64,000 nt of DNA from Galerina marginata (GCA_023014335.1 JAECYW010000024.1:372001-436000), one strand, 5' to 3'. Shown: positions 35,836-48,364, numbered from the stretch's first letter. A program made the numbers and translations. Notes: generated by a model not told the origin, from the letters alone.

Positions 35836-36917
35836 GTTGGCGTCTTGTGTCGAGGTCGATGTGGTGGCGGAATCAAGGTGGAATCATGAAATCGAGTCTG
35901 TGTGAAATTCGGAAGATTCTTTCCCTCATGCCGTCAATATCTATAATTGGTTCAATCGATCAGTCGATCGCCCGCTCGAATGCCACCGAGGATGACAAGC
36001 GTGAGTGCAGGGACTGAGTCCCGGTGCATAACTCACTCCTCACCAAGGCCTTCCCATTGCTGTCGTTGAATGGCGCTGTCAACGGAGGAGACGGGTGGTT
36101 TTCGCACTGCCTCGACTTCACTTGGAGTTCCCAACTCTACATGCGGACGTCGTATCGTGTTTCTCAGATGCTTTAAGCCGCTCTCGGACCTTCGCTCCAC
36201 GGGCATGTGTAGCTCAGGACTTCTCATGAGCTGCTTTTTCGTGTCAGATTCAATTATCGTCAAAGGAAAATCTCGTCAGAAATTCACTATTACTCGGGTC
36301 ACTTCAATTCTCCACCTTTCATGGGCGAAGCTTTCGACCCTCCTTGCCGCAAACTCGAAGGTATAACTTTCGGAATATTTCCGCATTCAATTTGACGCCT
36401 GCATGCTAGTACCAGTGACAGAGTTCTGAGCGGCATAGGACCTGGCTCAACGGTAACACTATGTAATCTATCAAGGAGGTGTCGCAAGTCACTCAGTTCG
36501 AAGGTTTCCATCGATCTAATCCGAGAGAAAGGTAGCATTGCCATTGAATTGCACTCCTCTCGTTGACACCGTATAGATAGATCCGGAGAAGCAAAGCCTT
36601 AAAATGAGCGACTCATTTCACGATTCAGTACTGTGCGCCAAGCCTCCAGAGTTCTTGCGTCGACACTTCGACGATTCAAACTCCTTTCGGTCCTGGGGTA
36701 TTCTCAGCACTAAGACGTCTAAAAATAAGGTCTTGGGAGTGCTTACAAAAGGGTCGTTCGCGTTGTCGGTTAGAAGCCTCCTTCTTGATGACTTCCATAC
36801 CGTACGCCTTAGACTTTCCGAAGGCAGTACGTGAACTTCGATGGCTCAACGATTTGCAAGGTCTGCAGTCCCGTTTGTTGAAGACTATTGATGAGTTAAG
36901 CTTCTCTTGTTAAACAG
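35836..36917. other. Unassigned stretch
   Basis: Minus-strand frames at 36033-36263 and 36299-36544 have protein-like composition ('METFELSDLRHLLDRLHSV') reminiscent of F-box/LRR proteins. They lack an F-box and a coherent gene model and could be a remnant. The plus-strand frame 36604-36834 has an ATG but no recognised domain. Confidence 0.3.
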
Positions 36918-38418
36918 TTGCGGCCATGGCGCTAATACTCTACGATTATTTACTTACATTCGATGAGGAGGTATGTTGGGTCTCCTCATTTATTTATAAG
37001 CAACCCTCGCGTTAACCTGCTTTGAAGCTTCGGTTTATCTGGGTGCGCCTTTTTCAGTTTGACTGGGTCGATTGGCTGACGTTTGGCCAGTCAAATGACT
37101 GGCGTGCAAAACCGCTCATCAGCATTCTATTTGGCTTAGTGCGTCTGCAGTGCAAATATTCTCAATCTTTCCGTCAATAATATTCTAAAAAAGAATCGAT
37201 ATCTTCCCATAATTGCACAATGCTTCAACATTTATTGTGAGTGCGAAATGTTGTCTAAAAAGATTGCTCGTTACGATGCGCTTCCTCTTTAGCTCATCTT
37301 AATCCAAACGTGTCCTATGACGTAAGTAACTGAATCCTTGCAGAGGAAATATCGCTCGACATATAATTATCGCTTCCTTCTCTTCTTCTACAATAGCTGT
37401 AGGATGCCTCTCGCGAATTATATGGACAAGTTCACTGACCCAGGTATTCCATTGTTGGTAACTTTCAGGTGTACGTATAAGGCGTTCCCCTTACTCGAAA
37501 TCGACGGTGGTGACTTTCTTTCAATAGGTAAATTTGCAATAGCCTATTGGCTCGTCGGGACGAGTGAGTGGTTCAGCCACGTACTAGCTACTCGACTCAC
37601 CTCTTTTCAATTTCCAGGCCTTGGTCAATTGCTCGTGACAGACAGTATAGTCTGGCTCTGCGTTTGTGCACTCTATGGGAACGCGAAGAAAGTCCGGTAC
37701 TCCCTACTTGCCTTATTCCTCACGTCACTGGGATGCGCGTTAATTATTCTTGGCCTCGTTGGGAGTCATACAAAAGGTATGAACTAATTGGTTGTGCATT
37801 AGCATTGACGCGAACCATGTTTATGTAGGAACGAACAATCTAGCACCTGGATTTAAAGCGTGTTATGTGTAAACACCATTGAAAAACCTATGGACATTTT
37901 GGTACGTCCAGGTTACTTGTCTCTACCGAGAAAGTGCCGTCACGATTACGATCAAATTTAGGATTCCTATATTAATTTACGAAACAACGACTTTAATCCT
38001 TGTTTCACGGAAATACTACGAATATGTAACAGACGTGGTGCACTGGAACTCACCCTTACTGGAAGTGATACTGAAAAATACGCTCCTCTACCTTATCATG
38101 TATGTGCGTCTTTGTAGCTCATCACTCATCCAGATGCTGATCGGATGCCAGAGTTTTTGCAATTTATATTGCAAGCTCCGTGCTGTACAGCATCCCCGAT
38201 GTATGTCGCACTTTTCTGGTTTGATTCAATAGCTGATAGCCGCGTCAATTTTCTAGCCATCAATATCTTCCCTACTGGATTCAATGACGATTGCCATGCT
38301 GTCGATCTTAGGAAACAGGATGCTTTTCAATTTGCGGGAGGAGGGAATGCGTGAATTATCAGAAGCCTCGGAGTCGGAAGGAACACAGTTGGAAACATTA
38401 AACTTTACGTCGCCATAG
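36918..38418 (+). CDS. DUF6533-type membrane protein
   Basis: The first recognisable exon starts after a CAG at 36917 and reads VAAMALILYDYLLTFDEE, the DUF6533 signature, ending at a GTATGT donor at 36969. Then come 'LRFIWVRLFQ' near 37030, 'VWLCVCALYGNAKKV' at about 37650-37700 with a transmembrane helix, 'FRIPILIYETTTLILV' and 'SPLLEVILKNTLLYLI' near 37960-38095. The last exon contains 'MTIAMLSILGNRMLFNLRE' and an acidic tail ending TAG at 38418. These blocks are in family order. Several introns between 37040 and 37620 could not be fixed by eye, and the true first exon with its ATG lies upstream of 36918. It is a multi-pass membrane protein of unknown function and the third DUF6533/6534 member in the window. 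Confidence 0.7.
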
Positions 38419-39130
38419 GCAGAGTACTGAGTGTAATGTTGTCTAATACTTTCCAGGAAGGACAATACCCACCCTCCTCGACGGGAGGGAATCAATACTA
38501 CCATAAACTAATAAAACAAGACCTTCACGCATTAGATTTAGTGCTATGAGACGCGTTTAATTGATTATAAATGTTAGCTCACCGAGAACAGCATTCAAAC
38601 CAACCACTACGGGTTAGGATCACTCTTGAGGAACGCCGCCGGAGACGGCAAATGGAGGATATGGCACAAAAATCGATGCTGATTGTGGCGGGCGTGATCC
38701 GCTCTTTGTGATCACAACACAGACCGCCGCCAGCATTCCGACCAGCTAAACGTGAAGCGCTGGCGACATGTATGCAATAAGTTGTTAATAAATAAGAGAT
38801 GTGTCCGCATAAAATCTACCCCACATTAAACCGTTGTCAGTGCTGAGGTCATGGAGATATAATTAGATTTGATAGCGCGTGTCTCTAAAAATAGATATTA
38901 AGCCAACGATATGACCACGCGAAGTCGATAAGCCCAGATCAGGACTTGGCTCGACAGAGAAGTTGATCAATTTTGCGGAGCAATTCTCATGTTGTCATAA
39001 CTTTATAAGGGCCCACAACACAAAAAATAGGGGGGTATTTACTCCTCCTTCCCTCAACATTGGTCCATTTTCATGTCTCAGATGTCTGGTCTCAGCAGTG
39101 AAGCGGTAGGGAAAATGTCGGTATTTTATC
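38419..39130. other. Intergenic before the first F-box gene
   Basis: ATGs at 39073, 39082 and 39115 precede the F-box frame but lie in a different frame. No splice was found that links them convincingly to it. Confidence 0.35.
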
Positions 39131-40609
39131 GTGGCTATAGCTTCACTTTGCTCACATCAACGTAGGCCGTATACAGTCACCAACCCCGAGGCTGCATTAG
39201 ACACCTCCCGAGGGCGGTTCACCTATACCCTTCCACCAGAGCTCCTGGGTGAAATATTCCTTCATAGTCTCCCTGCTCATCCAATGGCCCGCAGGCAGCC
39301 TGATGTTACAGTCGCACCGATGCTAGTATGCCACGTCTGTTCATATTGGCGAGCTGTCGCTGTCGGAATGCCACAGCTATGGGAGAATTTGTTCTACTCC
39401 TTATCTATCCACCCGCCTGGCGCAGCAAAGAATTCGTCCTTGGACCAAGACATCCGTCCCGATGACCTTCATTTTTTACGGTGGTGGCGGATGAAACTAG
39501 GGAAAAAATCGATAAATCTGCGCTTTGCCGTCCGCTGGTTTAAGGATTACCCTAAGAGATGGGGAAGGAACGAGGACATGGACTCGCTTATGCGCCTCAT
39601 ATTGGCTGCTCGTAGCCTTGACCTGGATAAAGATTTCGCATGCGCATTACGAATGCATCTCGGGACAGGTTTTCTCAGTTCTACTTCCAAGACCAGCACC
39701 TTTTTTCTCCGTGAAGGGAGCCGGGGATTCAGAGGAGTTTCAAGAAACTTTCCACAGGATATAACCTTCGGCCCGCGCCTGACACCGTTTTCCACCACGC
39801 ATCCTGTTCGCAAATTTTTCTTAGAAGCCATGACAATCAAGGAACGCGACGTAGCTGAAATACGGTGGACTTACCTTACACACGCCGTCCTGATGAACGT
39901 TGCTATCTCCACGCAAGCATGGTTCATGGTCACTGGAGAATGCGTTCACCTGGAATCTGCAATATTTCACATTCAGGGATGTACAGAACCGGGAAATGTT
40001 AACGACGCGCCCAATAGAACTCTCCTGCGACTACGACAGCTAGTCGTCAAGTGGGATCCTTCGGAATTCAAGCAACCCATCTTTCAAAATCTTTACTTAC
40101 CCGCTTTAACTGGCCTTCGACTACATTCCTGTTTAAGCATTAACGACCTTCATCAACTCCTTAAATCGACACCATCTGTAAAGGAACTGCACCTATCTTA
40201 TCGCATTCCAGCTGATCCCGACCATTACTCGAAACGTGGTCTACTTCCGAGTCCGGGTTCGGGCATCGATCCCATCTTATCATGCATTCCCGCCCTCGAG
40301 CATCTTGTCCTTCAAATAAACCCATTCTGGAACAAGGAATACAGAGAAATCGATAATCTTGTCGATATCCTACGTACGACCCCGTGGCTTGAGTTAGGAC
40401 GACGGGGCAATTCCATCAAACGAATAGAGCTCACCGCGGAGTATTGGGAGTGGATGAAAAAAATGATAGAAGGTGCGGAAAAATTTAGGAACCATATAGA
40501 AGGTGTAAACATAGTTATCCGGGATGATAGTCCTTGGGGACGAGACGAGCAGCTTCACGGACAGTACGTAGACTTTGGATTTGACGATTTGAGCTTTGTA
40601 CTAGGATGA
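39131..40609 (+). CDS. F-box-like/leucine-rich protein 1 (start unresolved)
   Basis: One long frame of about 490 codons. An F-box-like domain begins about 32 codons in (TLPPELLGEIFLHSLPA, then LVCHVCSYWRAVAVGMPQLW). Irregular leucine-rich segments follow ('LPALTGLRLHSCLSINDLHQ', 'VKELHLSYRIP', 'IPALEHLVLQINPF') to an acidic end. F-box proteins recruit substrates to SCF ubiquitin ligases through Skp1, and Agaricomycetes have hundreds with diverged LRR-like C-termini. The frame has no in-frame ATG before the F-box: position 39131 is GTG. A 5' exon must therefore lie upstream, or the start has been lost. The substrate is unknown. Confidence 0.75.
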   Translation: MAIASLCSHQRRPYTVTNPEAALDTSRGRFTYTLPPELLGEIFLHSLPAHPMARRQPDVTVAPMLVCHVCSYWRAVAVGMPQLWENLFYSLSIHPPGAAKNSSLDQDIRPDDLHFLRWWRMKLGKKSINLRFAVRWFKDYPKRWGRNEDMDSLMRLILAARSLDLDKDFACALRMHLGTGFLSSTSKTSTFFLREGSRGFRGVSRNFPQDITFGPRLTPFSTTHPVRKFFLEAMTIKERDVAEIRWTYLTHAVLMNVAISTQAWFMVTGECVHLESAIFHIQGCTEPGNVNDAPNRTLLRLRQLVVKWDPSEFKQPIFQNLYLPALTGLRLHSCLSINDLHQLLKSTPSVKELHLSYRIPADPDHYSKRGLLPSPGSGIDPILSCIPALEHLVLQINPFWNKEYREIDNLVDILRTTPWLELGRRGNSIKRIELTAEYWEWMKKMIEGAEKFRNHIEGVNIVIRDDSPWGRDEQLHGQYVDFGFDDLSFVLG

Positions 40610-43600
40610 ACAGTTCGACACGTTGAAGTCAGCCGTTAATAGATATACCGATGACCACAATCCGAAAAAGGGTGATCAGAACGAGTATATTCGAGCAAAT
40701 GAAGGCGATTCAAGAATCCTATTGGTAGCCGCTTTGGAATTGGGCATAACGGCGGAAACGAAATATTTGGCCTTTTGGTGGCAACTGCGAGACTCGCAGG
40801 CGACTGTAGTGCGACGAGGTTCGCGTAGAATTTGCTAGAAATACTGGCTCTGATCGTCCTGGAGAGGGATGGGAGAGTGGTGCATCATTCGAGAAAAAGC
40901 TCGGTTACTTGAGTTTGACTTGAGTGTCGTGTTTTGACTTGTTGATCTGGTGGCCCAGGGGCCGTCGACATATTGAAGAAGAAGCAGCGTCTGCAACGGA
41001 GAGCAAGCGTAATTTAAATTTTATATACGCGTGTGGCCAAAGACGACAGAAATCGCGGAACTTACGATTCGCATTGGCTCGCATTGTCTTGTGAAAATTT
41101 AGTTTATGCTCTAGCACCGGTCCTGGACGCTTAGTCCTTCCTTTCCATCTCAGGCAAGAACGTCGGTCAAAACATCTATCTATCTCAAGTTAGGATGCCA
41201 CATTCCGGATTCAAGGTATAAATACTCGCCTGCCTCAGCAACTGAATCTCAGCTTCTTCCCTTCCTTGATCTTTCTCGCGCTCTCACTGGTGCATCCACC
41301 CGCGGACTCTCTTCCAAGCTGTTACTCTCTCCCTCCTTCGCCCCATCCCCATTTCATGGGTAGCCGAGCGAATGACGGATCTCCCAGTACAGCAATGGCT
41401 AAGAGTCCCTTGGTTGGGCGCCGTCTTGCCGAGAACCTCGCCTCCACCTCGACAGTCAGTGGCACTTGGCCATGAGAATAAGCTATAATTGAGCATGGTT
41501 ACTCTCGAATTCGGTGGCAGACAATGAACTATGTCGGAACAGATTAATACTGACCAAAAAAAACTGCCATCGAATTGAGGGCGACTGTAATCGACTTTAG
41601 GAAGTTGTCCACGTATGTACGCCGATGATCTCAAAAAACATCTGGATACATTCTTTGAGGTTCCCGAGCCCCTTGATACATAGAGGAAAATTTGAAAGCA
41701 GAGGGACATTTGATCTTTGATGAATAAATGTGAGCGAATAGCAGCGCAAACTAGAATTGAAAACTACCTGTAAGTGCAAAGGTGAATCGCCCACAGCCAC
41801 CGAATCGCTGTCAGAGCGAAAGACTCATCACGTGGCGGCGTGATTACCGCATTTGAAATTTTGCTTGGATCCAGCGGTAAAAAATTCTTCACCGATCCGC
41901 GTGCATCAACAGTCCAATAAACTCTGGTAAGGGCAGGCGTTCGCGGTTGCGCCAGTGACGGTGGCAGCATTGAGGTTGTATCGGACCATAAGGATACGTG
42001 AATCGTGCAAGACCCGAATAAATCAATTAGAAGCGACAGCCGCGACACTGCTCTGTGGAGGAGCCAAGATCGTGACTGGCAGCAGCCGCACGCAAAGAAG
42101 ACGCAGCCTTTTGAGGAGAAGAAACAATGGGTGGGTTTTCATCCAAAACTCTGTATAGGCCGGGGAGAGAAGGCGAGTTCGTTGAGGAGCCTCCGAGGAG
42201 GGTGTGCCAAAGTTCTGATCGCCACGAATATGCTGGTTGTCGAAACTGAATAGAAGCCCACCTGCAGATGGGCAACAATCAGTACTGTCGATTATACCGC
42301 AGCTGGAAATCAACTCACATAGAAACGCAACTCCGAAAGAAAGGAGGAGACACACAATCTAATCCAGCAACGGCCGAGGGACGAGCACCACAAACACGAC
42401 CAATAGACCGCTTTCTTCCGTGAGCTGGCAGGCATCAAGAGGAATCTCCTCGGTGCAGACAAGTTGTTCGTCCTCCATCTGGTGCGTACGTCGTCCATTT
42501 TATCCTGAAACCCATTAATTCGAGCGTTTTCTGATTCATCTCCTGACTCCGTGTTCCGGTGATGCCAGCCTTGCCAAACTCGTGCCCAAAAGTGCGTTTC
42601 AGTCATCACAATTTCTTGCATGCGATGCAAAATCCACCACAGTTCATTCCCGCGAGAAGATGTACTAAAGCGGATCCTGAGGAAGCTAGGTATAGTTAAG
42701 ATTTTGGGTCTTCCGAATGCGGGGTTGAAGTTGACGGAGGAAGAGACGACGCGGGCGTTGAACGTAGTTTATAGGAAGAAGAGGAACAGGTACGGGGAAG
42801 GCTAGCCGACAGCCAGACGGAAAGTGGGTATGAGAAGCGACGATCAGCTTGAGGCGGACGAGGTGGGCAGGAAGCCACCAAATTACGGCACTGGAGTTCG
42901 ACCCGTGCCCGTCTGCCACGTCGCTCTAGCGTATTGGGTGGAATTGGTCGGCCTCGACCCTCTCTTCTCCGGGATGGAGATTCCTGCAGCGAATATTTAC
43001 GCCGGACGAGTTGGACGCATCAAAGGACCTGAAAACCGAGGTCGACTTGGAGGAAATGGAATGGAGCAAGGGTGCTTGAGAAGCCCTAAACACCCAAAAA
43101 AGGGACCATCATCAAGAATCGAAGGAGTTGGGCCGACGTCATGGTCCTGATAGAGCAAAAAATCAGATCCTCGAACTTGAAGCGGAGGTAATGGACTTGA
43201 AGATACGCACGAAGTTGACCAACGACGGACGAGGTGTGTACTCCAATGCTGTAATTTACGGTGCAGAGAGGGTTGAGTTGAATGTTATTATACCGAACTC
43301 GGAGCACGATACAGGAGTTGTCGACGAATATGAGATGGAGGTCGATGTCGACGCCGTTCAACAAGCCCCTGAACATCTACACGGGGCCACCGACAGCGAC
43401 CACATCCAGTCTGACGGTGACGATGATCGGACTAGATGAGAACAGGGAGTTGGAGAGTGCTAACATGCCAAATATGCTTCTCCTCCGCTGGCGTTGGGGT
43501 TGACAGCAAAAAGGGCCTGTGGGTCCGGTGTCGGTCTGGTGTCGGTGCGCAGATTGAGATACAATGGTTGAAGGAGGTGCAGAACGCCGTACAGGCGACA

Positions 43601-44465
43601 CTGCACGCCTCAGCGACCGGCAATTTCATGGAAGGAAAGGTTGAATGGTGGGTAGTGCAGTTCTCGGTCCATATGGCCATTCGGGTCGAGTCCATGGCAA
43701 CTTCTGGTTGAGCACACCGTATTCTTCGTCTTGTTATGCCCGCTAGCTGACCCAACTCATTTTCCAATGTAGCAACCTTCTCCACCTAAGACTCCCATGT
43801 CGAGAATCACCCGACTTCATCAGTAAACTTGGGCTGCAAATTAAATAATGCCCCGCGCAGGCGCGAGCGACGTATGTGCGAGGAACAGAGGGCAGACACC
43901 CAAGGCGTCACTGGTGCTCCCGAAGGTCCAGGCGGAGCTTGATGAGGAGATAATTAAGAGGACGAAGGTGGCGGAAGTCCTCGGGAACGAGAGTGTGAAG
44001 GGACCGATTGTGGTTTGCCTGGACCGAGCCGACGCAGAGGTGGCGTTAAGGCGGCTATTTGCCTGCTGGAGACTACGAAATTGAAGTTCTTCATCCTGGG
44101 CCAAAGGTGAAGAGATTCATGAACAACTCGAACGTCAACATGAACGGGAAACGGCCACGGGGCAAGGTTGTCCGATTCCTCAGGATGTGAGTGACATCGA
44201 TAGGCTCTGCAAGCGTTGTATTTCACACGTCGCCCCGCACAATACTGAGTATGCGCTGGAGGCCGAAAATGCCCAGGACTGTGTAGCAGTTCGGGGTTGG
44301 TTCGGGGGAAAGAAGAACATAACTGTCGTTCGAAGGTTTTCAACATACTCTAACGTCAAGAAGTAAGATATAAAATAGCTACCTAAGGTCTCCTTCAAGT
44401 AACGTTTCCATGTCTTGAAAATGAAGTACGGTCCCGGTTGAGGCGGTAAGGACGATGGATGGTGG
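40610..44465. other. Unassigned 3.9-kb stretch
   Basis: A TATA-like TATAAATAC at about 41218 is followed by a pyrimidine-rich leader but by no convincing ATG frame. Minus-strand frames at 41597-42048 ('LTRVYWTVDARGSVKNFLPL') and plus-strand frames at 42824-43150, 43128-43439, 43436-43711 and 43848-44084 look protein-like and partly charged or coiled. They could not be joined or assigned. Decayed genes are likely. Confidence 0.3.
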
Positions 44466-46106
44466 ATGATGGACGTGAATCGTTGGTATGTTTTGAACAA
44501 ACAACATCGGCCCGATGTCATCCTGATCCGTTGGCCGATAACAATTTGCTCCTTGACTGTTCTGAATCTTTCAACCAAACCAATGCACTCGGTCATCCAG
44601 TTGAGTGTGCCGATGGCCCCTATCTACAAACTTGACCACAATGTCCTCTGGTCCATCTTCAATACAATAACAGACTGCTTCTCTCTTGAACCAAGTTCAA
44701 TTCCGAGTGCTCTTACAACACTTCGACATGCTTCCCAGGTCTGCAGTGGCTGGCGCAACTTAAGCCTGCGCTCTTCATCACTGTGGGGGAGAGTTGTCGA
44801 CCTGGCCGCCATGGAGGTGTGCAAGGAGCAATGGAGGCAGGAGGTCATCCACCGAACTGGCGGTTCAGTCCTGTGGATGCAAGGACCGGTTACGCGGTTC
44901 AGCGCTCCATTCTTCTTCTCTGTGCTCAATGAACATTGGGGCAGGATTGAAAGAATATCCGTATCCGTTAATACATACACAGGTCGCGGGGTCGAACTTG
45001 CTCAGAACTGGGGCGCGCTCCTTCTACGATCTCCCCGTCTCCAACAAATCTACATTCGCCATCCTCAAAACCTGTCCGGCATTTCCGAAAATCTCCCTCT
45101 TTTCGCCAATGACGCCCCGTTACTACGAACATACGGGATTGCAAATCTGAAATTCGATCCCCAATCGCCCTGGCTGAGCAACCTTCGTTCGTTGTCCATC
45201 AAAACGGGACTGTCCATTCTGGAAACGCTTGAAGCCCTTAAATCGACCCGTGTCCTCGAGTATCTCAACATAACCCTTTTCCTCGATAATCCTGCCACTG
45301 TTTCTACCATCACCATGATCGACTTGCCTTACTTACATACCCTCAAACTACAGGGACTCCACGAAGAATGCTCCCCGTTCATTGAATCTATCACGCCCGC
45401 CTCAGGATGTTCTCTCGAACTTTGGATGAGGCTCAAGCTTTACCGCCCTTTGGGGGTTACAGACGTGCCCCCAATGAATCGTCGCTTGGCACGATTTTGT
45501 CATAACTATCTGCGAGAGCACGCTCCACGACATCTCTCTCTCAAATACTATGCAAACACAGTACTCAGGTTCCATGTGAATGAAGCTGAATCACATCATT
45601 TACGCTTATTGGTCGAACTTGGTCAAGTTGGTAGTCTGGCTCCACTATTCCAGGAGTTCTGTCAGTCTTCGTACTTCTCGTCGGTGAAAAGGCTAGAAAT
45701 TGAACTCGAAGAGACGATAAACCAAGAGTTTGCCCTGAGGCTGGTGGAATTTGTGATACGCCTCCCGAATATCACCGTCCTGTCCTCCAATACCGCCACT
45801 CTCTGGTTTCTCCTCAACAATCCAATCTCAGAAACAATTGTCCCGTTTCTGACGGTTGAGACTGTAATTCTGAAGGATTTAAATTCACCACCCGAGGTCG
45901 TCCTCCCTGCCTTGAAGATCCTTTTGCACGCTGGAGCTCCGCTATCGACTCTTGATTTAACGGAAATTCCTTCCAACCACCTGATTGCCATAGATTGCCT
46001 GGACGAACTCAAAGGCCTACGAGTTAAATGGAAAGATAGGGAAGGAGTAAAGGAGTCTGTATGTGGAACTGGTTTCCCCAAGACTCTGTTGACTGGGGAC
46101 ATTTGA
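44466..46106 (+). CDS. F-box-like/leucine-rich protein 2
   Basis: A single frame of 546 codons from the ATG at 44466 to TGA. The F-box-like domain is near residues 53-115 ('YKLDHNVLWSIFNTI', then 'TTLRHASQVCSGWRNLSLRS' and 'SSLWGRVVDL'). A run of leucine-rich beta/alpha-like segments follows ('LLRSPRLQQIYIRHPQ', 'LSNLRSLSIKTGLSILETLE', 'VLEYLNITLFLD', 'LPYLHTLKLQGLH'), and the final segment reads 'LDELKGLRVKWKDREGVKE'. The true start may be one of the internal ATGs just before the F-box, since the first 45 residues are not family-like. The predicted role is SCF substrate adaptor with an unknown target. The gene appears intact and intronless, and it is not closely related to the other two F-box genes here. 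Confidence 0.85.
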   Translation: MMDVNRWYVLNKQHRPDVILIRWPITICSLTVLNLSTKPMHSVIQLSVPMAPIYKLDHNVLWSIFNTITDCFSLEPSSIPSALTTLRHASQVCSGWRNLSLRSSSLWGRVVDLAAMEVCKEQWRQEVIHRTGGSVLWMQGPVTRFSAPFFFSVLNEHWGRIERISVSVNTYTGRGVELAQNWGALLLRSPRLQQIYIRHPQNLSGISENLPLFANDAPLLRTYGIANLKFDPQSPWLSNLRSLSIKTGLSILETLEALKSTRVLEYLNITLFLDNPATVSTITMIDLPYLHTLKLQGLHEECSPFIESITPASGCSLELWMRLKLYRPLGVTDVPPMNRRLARFCHNYLREHAPRHLSLKYYANTVLRFHVNEAESHHLRLLVELGQVGSLAPLFQEFCQSSYFSSVKRLEIELEETINQEFALRLVEFVIRLPNITVLSSNTATLWFLLNNPISETIVPFLTVETVILKDLNSPPEVVLPALKILLHAGAPLSTLDLTEIPSNHLIAIDCLDELKGLRVKWKDREGVKESVCGTGFPKTLLTGDI

Positions 46107-47702
46107 CCCTCGTTACTACGCAATGCGAGATGATTCTCAAGACATGCCGTGATCTTACATTCTTGATTTACAGAACTTGTGCCAAGTAAGATACCTTACC
46201 TATCAACCAATTTGTCATTTACTCTTGTTCGAAAGGGTCATGAATAATTTAGCCGCTCGTCGCAGGCTGCAGCAATGTCATGTTTGTGAGCAGACCCGGG
46301 TCCAGGTTGCCACTTTCACTGCCTCATCCTGTCGCGGGATCTTCACACCTCAGCCTGCTTATATTTATCCTGTTGACTGTTGTCCCCCTTTCGTTCGAAA
46401 ATTTTGCAATGGATAATCAGCCACACAGGAACCAAAACTCGACGGTAATTCAGACACAGCAGATTGATATGTAGCAGCAAAACCGATGGACCACTCAGAA
46501 CGCTTCGCCGTGCCTCCCAGCGACTGGCGTAAGGTGATCTTCGATCTGCATCGCCATGAGAAAGACTATTCTGGGATTATTCGATCTCGACCGGGTCGAG
46601 AAGCAGTAGCCAAATTGGGGATTCAAACGCGAGCCTATTTTGCGATTTTTTCAGTGTTGTGCACCTTCCCTGGAGCCGCTCCGTAAATACATTTATCGTT
46701 TGCGAACGAGGGCTATAGGAGGGTTACCATATTTACTCTACGCTTCTTACTCCAAGTTTGCATTTCTACTAGTACTAGAACTATTGTTAGAGTTCCTCCA
46801 AATCGCCTTCTAACTGGACCTCTCCTTGTTTCCGTACCGTGAAGCCGGCCGGACGTTTGATGTCTGTACCAGATTTATTTGGATATACCATTTTATTATT
46901 ACATTTTGCAGAATTAAACACGCCATAAACTAGCTGCATCCTCGTGGAGAAATGGCGGGTTACTGGATGAAGTAGGGCCACCTAGAGTCCTGTACCAGTG
47001 CCATAGATATTACGGATGACCGCTTTGACCGACTCTTCACAGCACTGATAGAAATTCACACAACGTTTGTCAACAAGAAAGAACAATTTAACTTGAACAG
47101 TTTTCAAAGCCGTCAGCACGCAAGGGAACATTCAAGAACGTAGAAGAATGGTAGAATCATCAAGATATCATTCGAGTTCGTGACATGTGTTAACGTACAA
47201 CGTAACAGATATAAGCAGTAGGCACTACTACTGTGCTAAAAAGCCGTGGATTCGTGAAAACGTTGTGGCGGAAACTAGGATGGGATCGTAAGGAATAGGC
47301 GCTAGATGCGAGACATTATAAGGAAATAACTGGAATCATTATTCATAATCAATCAGAACACGAGCAGATGAAAGCCGAGGCGAAATGTAGGAATCATCAC
47401 CCTTTGACCTCGATGAGGCCAATATAATAGAGGTTACTGCGTAACCGAGAACATCGTATCGGAGTCGATGTGTTATGTTGGGTTTTGTGGTTGTTATCGC
47501 AAAACGGACAGGAGAAGCCGAAATTGTTCAGTGCGAAGAACAGACACATGCCGAAAACGAAGGCGGGAGAGCTCGTCCAGCGAGCTCTGAAGCCGACGTC
47601 GGGTATGATGGCATGAAAAGGAAATCGGAGATGGGCATAGGGAGCGCAATCGCGAGATCGTGGAAGCCATAATAAGGTAAACCAGAGCGAATTCTGGATA
47701 GA
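46107..47702. other. Intergenic, no gene recognised
   Basis: A possible tiny frame at 46411-46473 (MDNQPHRNQNSTVIQ) and another at 46486-46686 lie downstream of a TATATTTAT element. They might form a short two-exon gene, but nothing supports that. Minus-strand frames are short. Confidence 0.35.
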
Positions 47703-48362
47703 TTAAGTGACGTTAAGGTGCCACTCTTCAGGCCGACGTCCGTTGTTGGAGATCCCAAGGAAGCGGGTATGTCCCATGAGGAAATCTACGCGTTTCATTC
47801 CACCGCGTTTCTCTTCCTCGTAGATCCTGGAGCTGCGCTGGCGCCTGTAGCGTTGCTCGTAAGCGCGTGTTGCGCGTCGCTGGTCGTTCGGAGTTGGGAA
47901 CGAGTTGAATTCGGATTGGGTTACGTTCGCGCGGAGAGAACGGTAGATGGATTCGTATACATCTTCCAAGGTGACGTAAGACCTGTTGGACGCATAGACT
48001 TTGATAGTCCACGGCAGGTACGGGCTCGTTATGGAGATAAACCCTATAGGGGGGTTGGTAGCTGGTTCACACAACGCTCTGCTGGAGACTGTGTGGTGGT
48101 TCCGCATCATTGCCGATGGGTGGTCCATCAGATCCCAGGTGACTGCCGACGTCTCGAGGTAGGGGTGGACACGTACGTGGCCAGAGTATCTCGAGGAGGA
48201 CGACGAATACGATTTGGACGAGGATGGGATTGGGATTCCATACGGTGATGGTCCAGGCAGGCCATGCAATGTAGAAGGTGGTGTAATGGGCCCGGAAGAC
48301 GACGGCACCGTCGAGGAAGAGAATGAGAGAGCCGGTGTTTCGGCTGCACTGCCGCGGCCCAA
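47703..48362 (-). CDS. DUF6699-domain protein, 5' end missing or interrupted
   Basis: The frame gives about 219 codons. First is a Ser/Pro-rich N-terminal half. Then comes the DUF6699 domain: 'VRVHPYLETSAVTWDLMDHP', 'SSRALCEPATNPPIGFISI', 'SPYLPWTIKVYASN', 'SYVTLEDVYESIYRSLR', 'RATRAYEQRYRR', and the conserved end 'GGMKRVDFLMGHTRFLGIS' with a Trp-Leu-Asn-Val tail. The function of this Agaricomycete family is unknown. The frame opens with TTG immediately after an in-frame TAG and has no ATG before the domain. That TAG could be a 3' splice site, with exon 1 farther upstream. The adjoining 48.37-49.1 kb is repetitive, so disruption of the 5' end is also possible. Confidence 0.75.
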   Translation of the reverse strand: MGRGSAAETPALSFSSSTVPSSSGPITPPSTLHGLPGPSPYGIPIPSSSKSYSSSSSRYSGHVRVHPYLETSAVTWDLMDHPSAMMRNHHTVSSRALCEPATNPPIGFISITSPYLPWTIKVYASNRSYVTLEDVYESIYRSLRANVTQSEFNSFPTPNDQRRATRAYEQRYRRQRSSRIYEEEKRGGMKRVDFLMGHTRFLGISNNGRRPEEWHLNVT

Positions 48363-48364
48363 CT

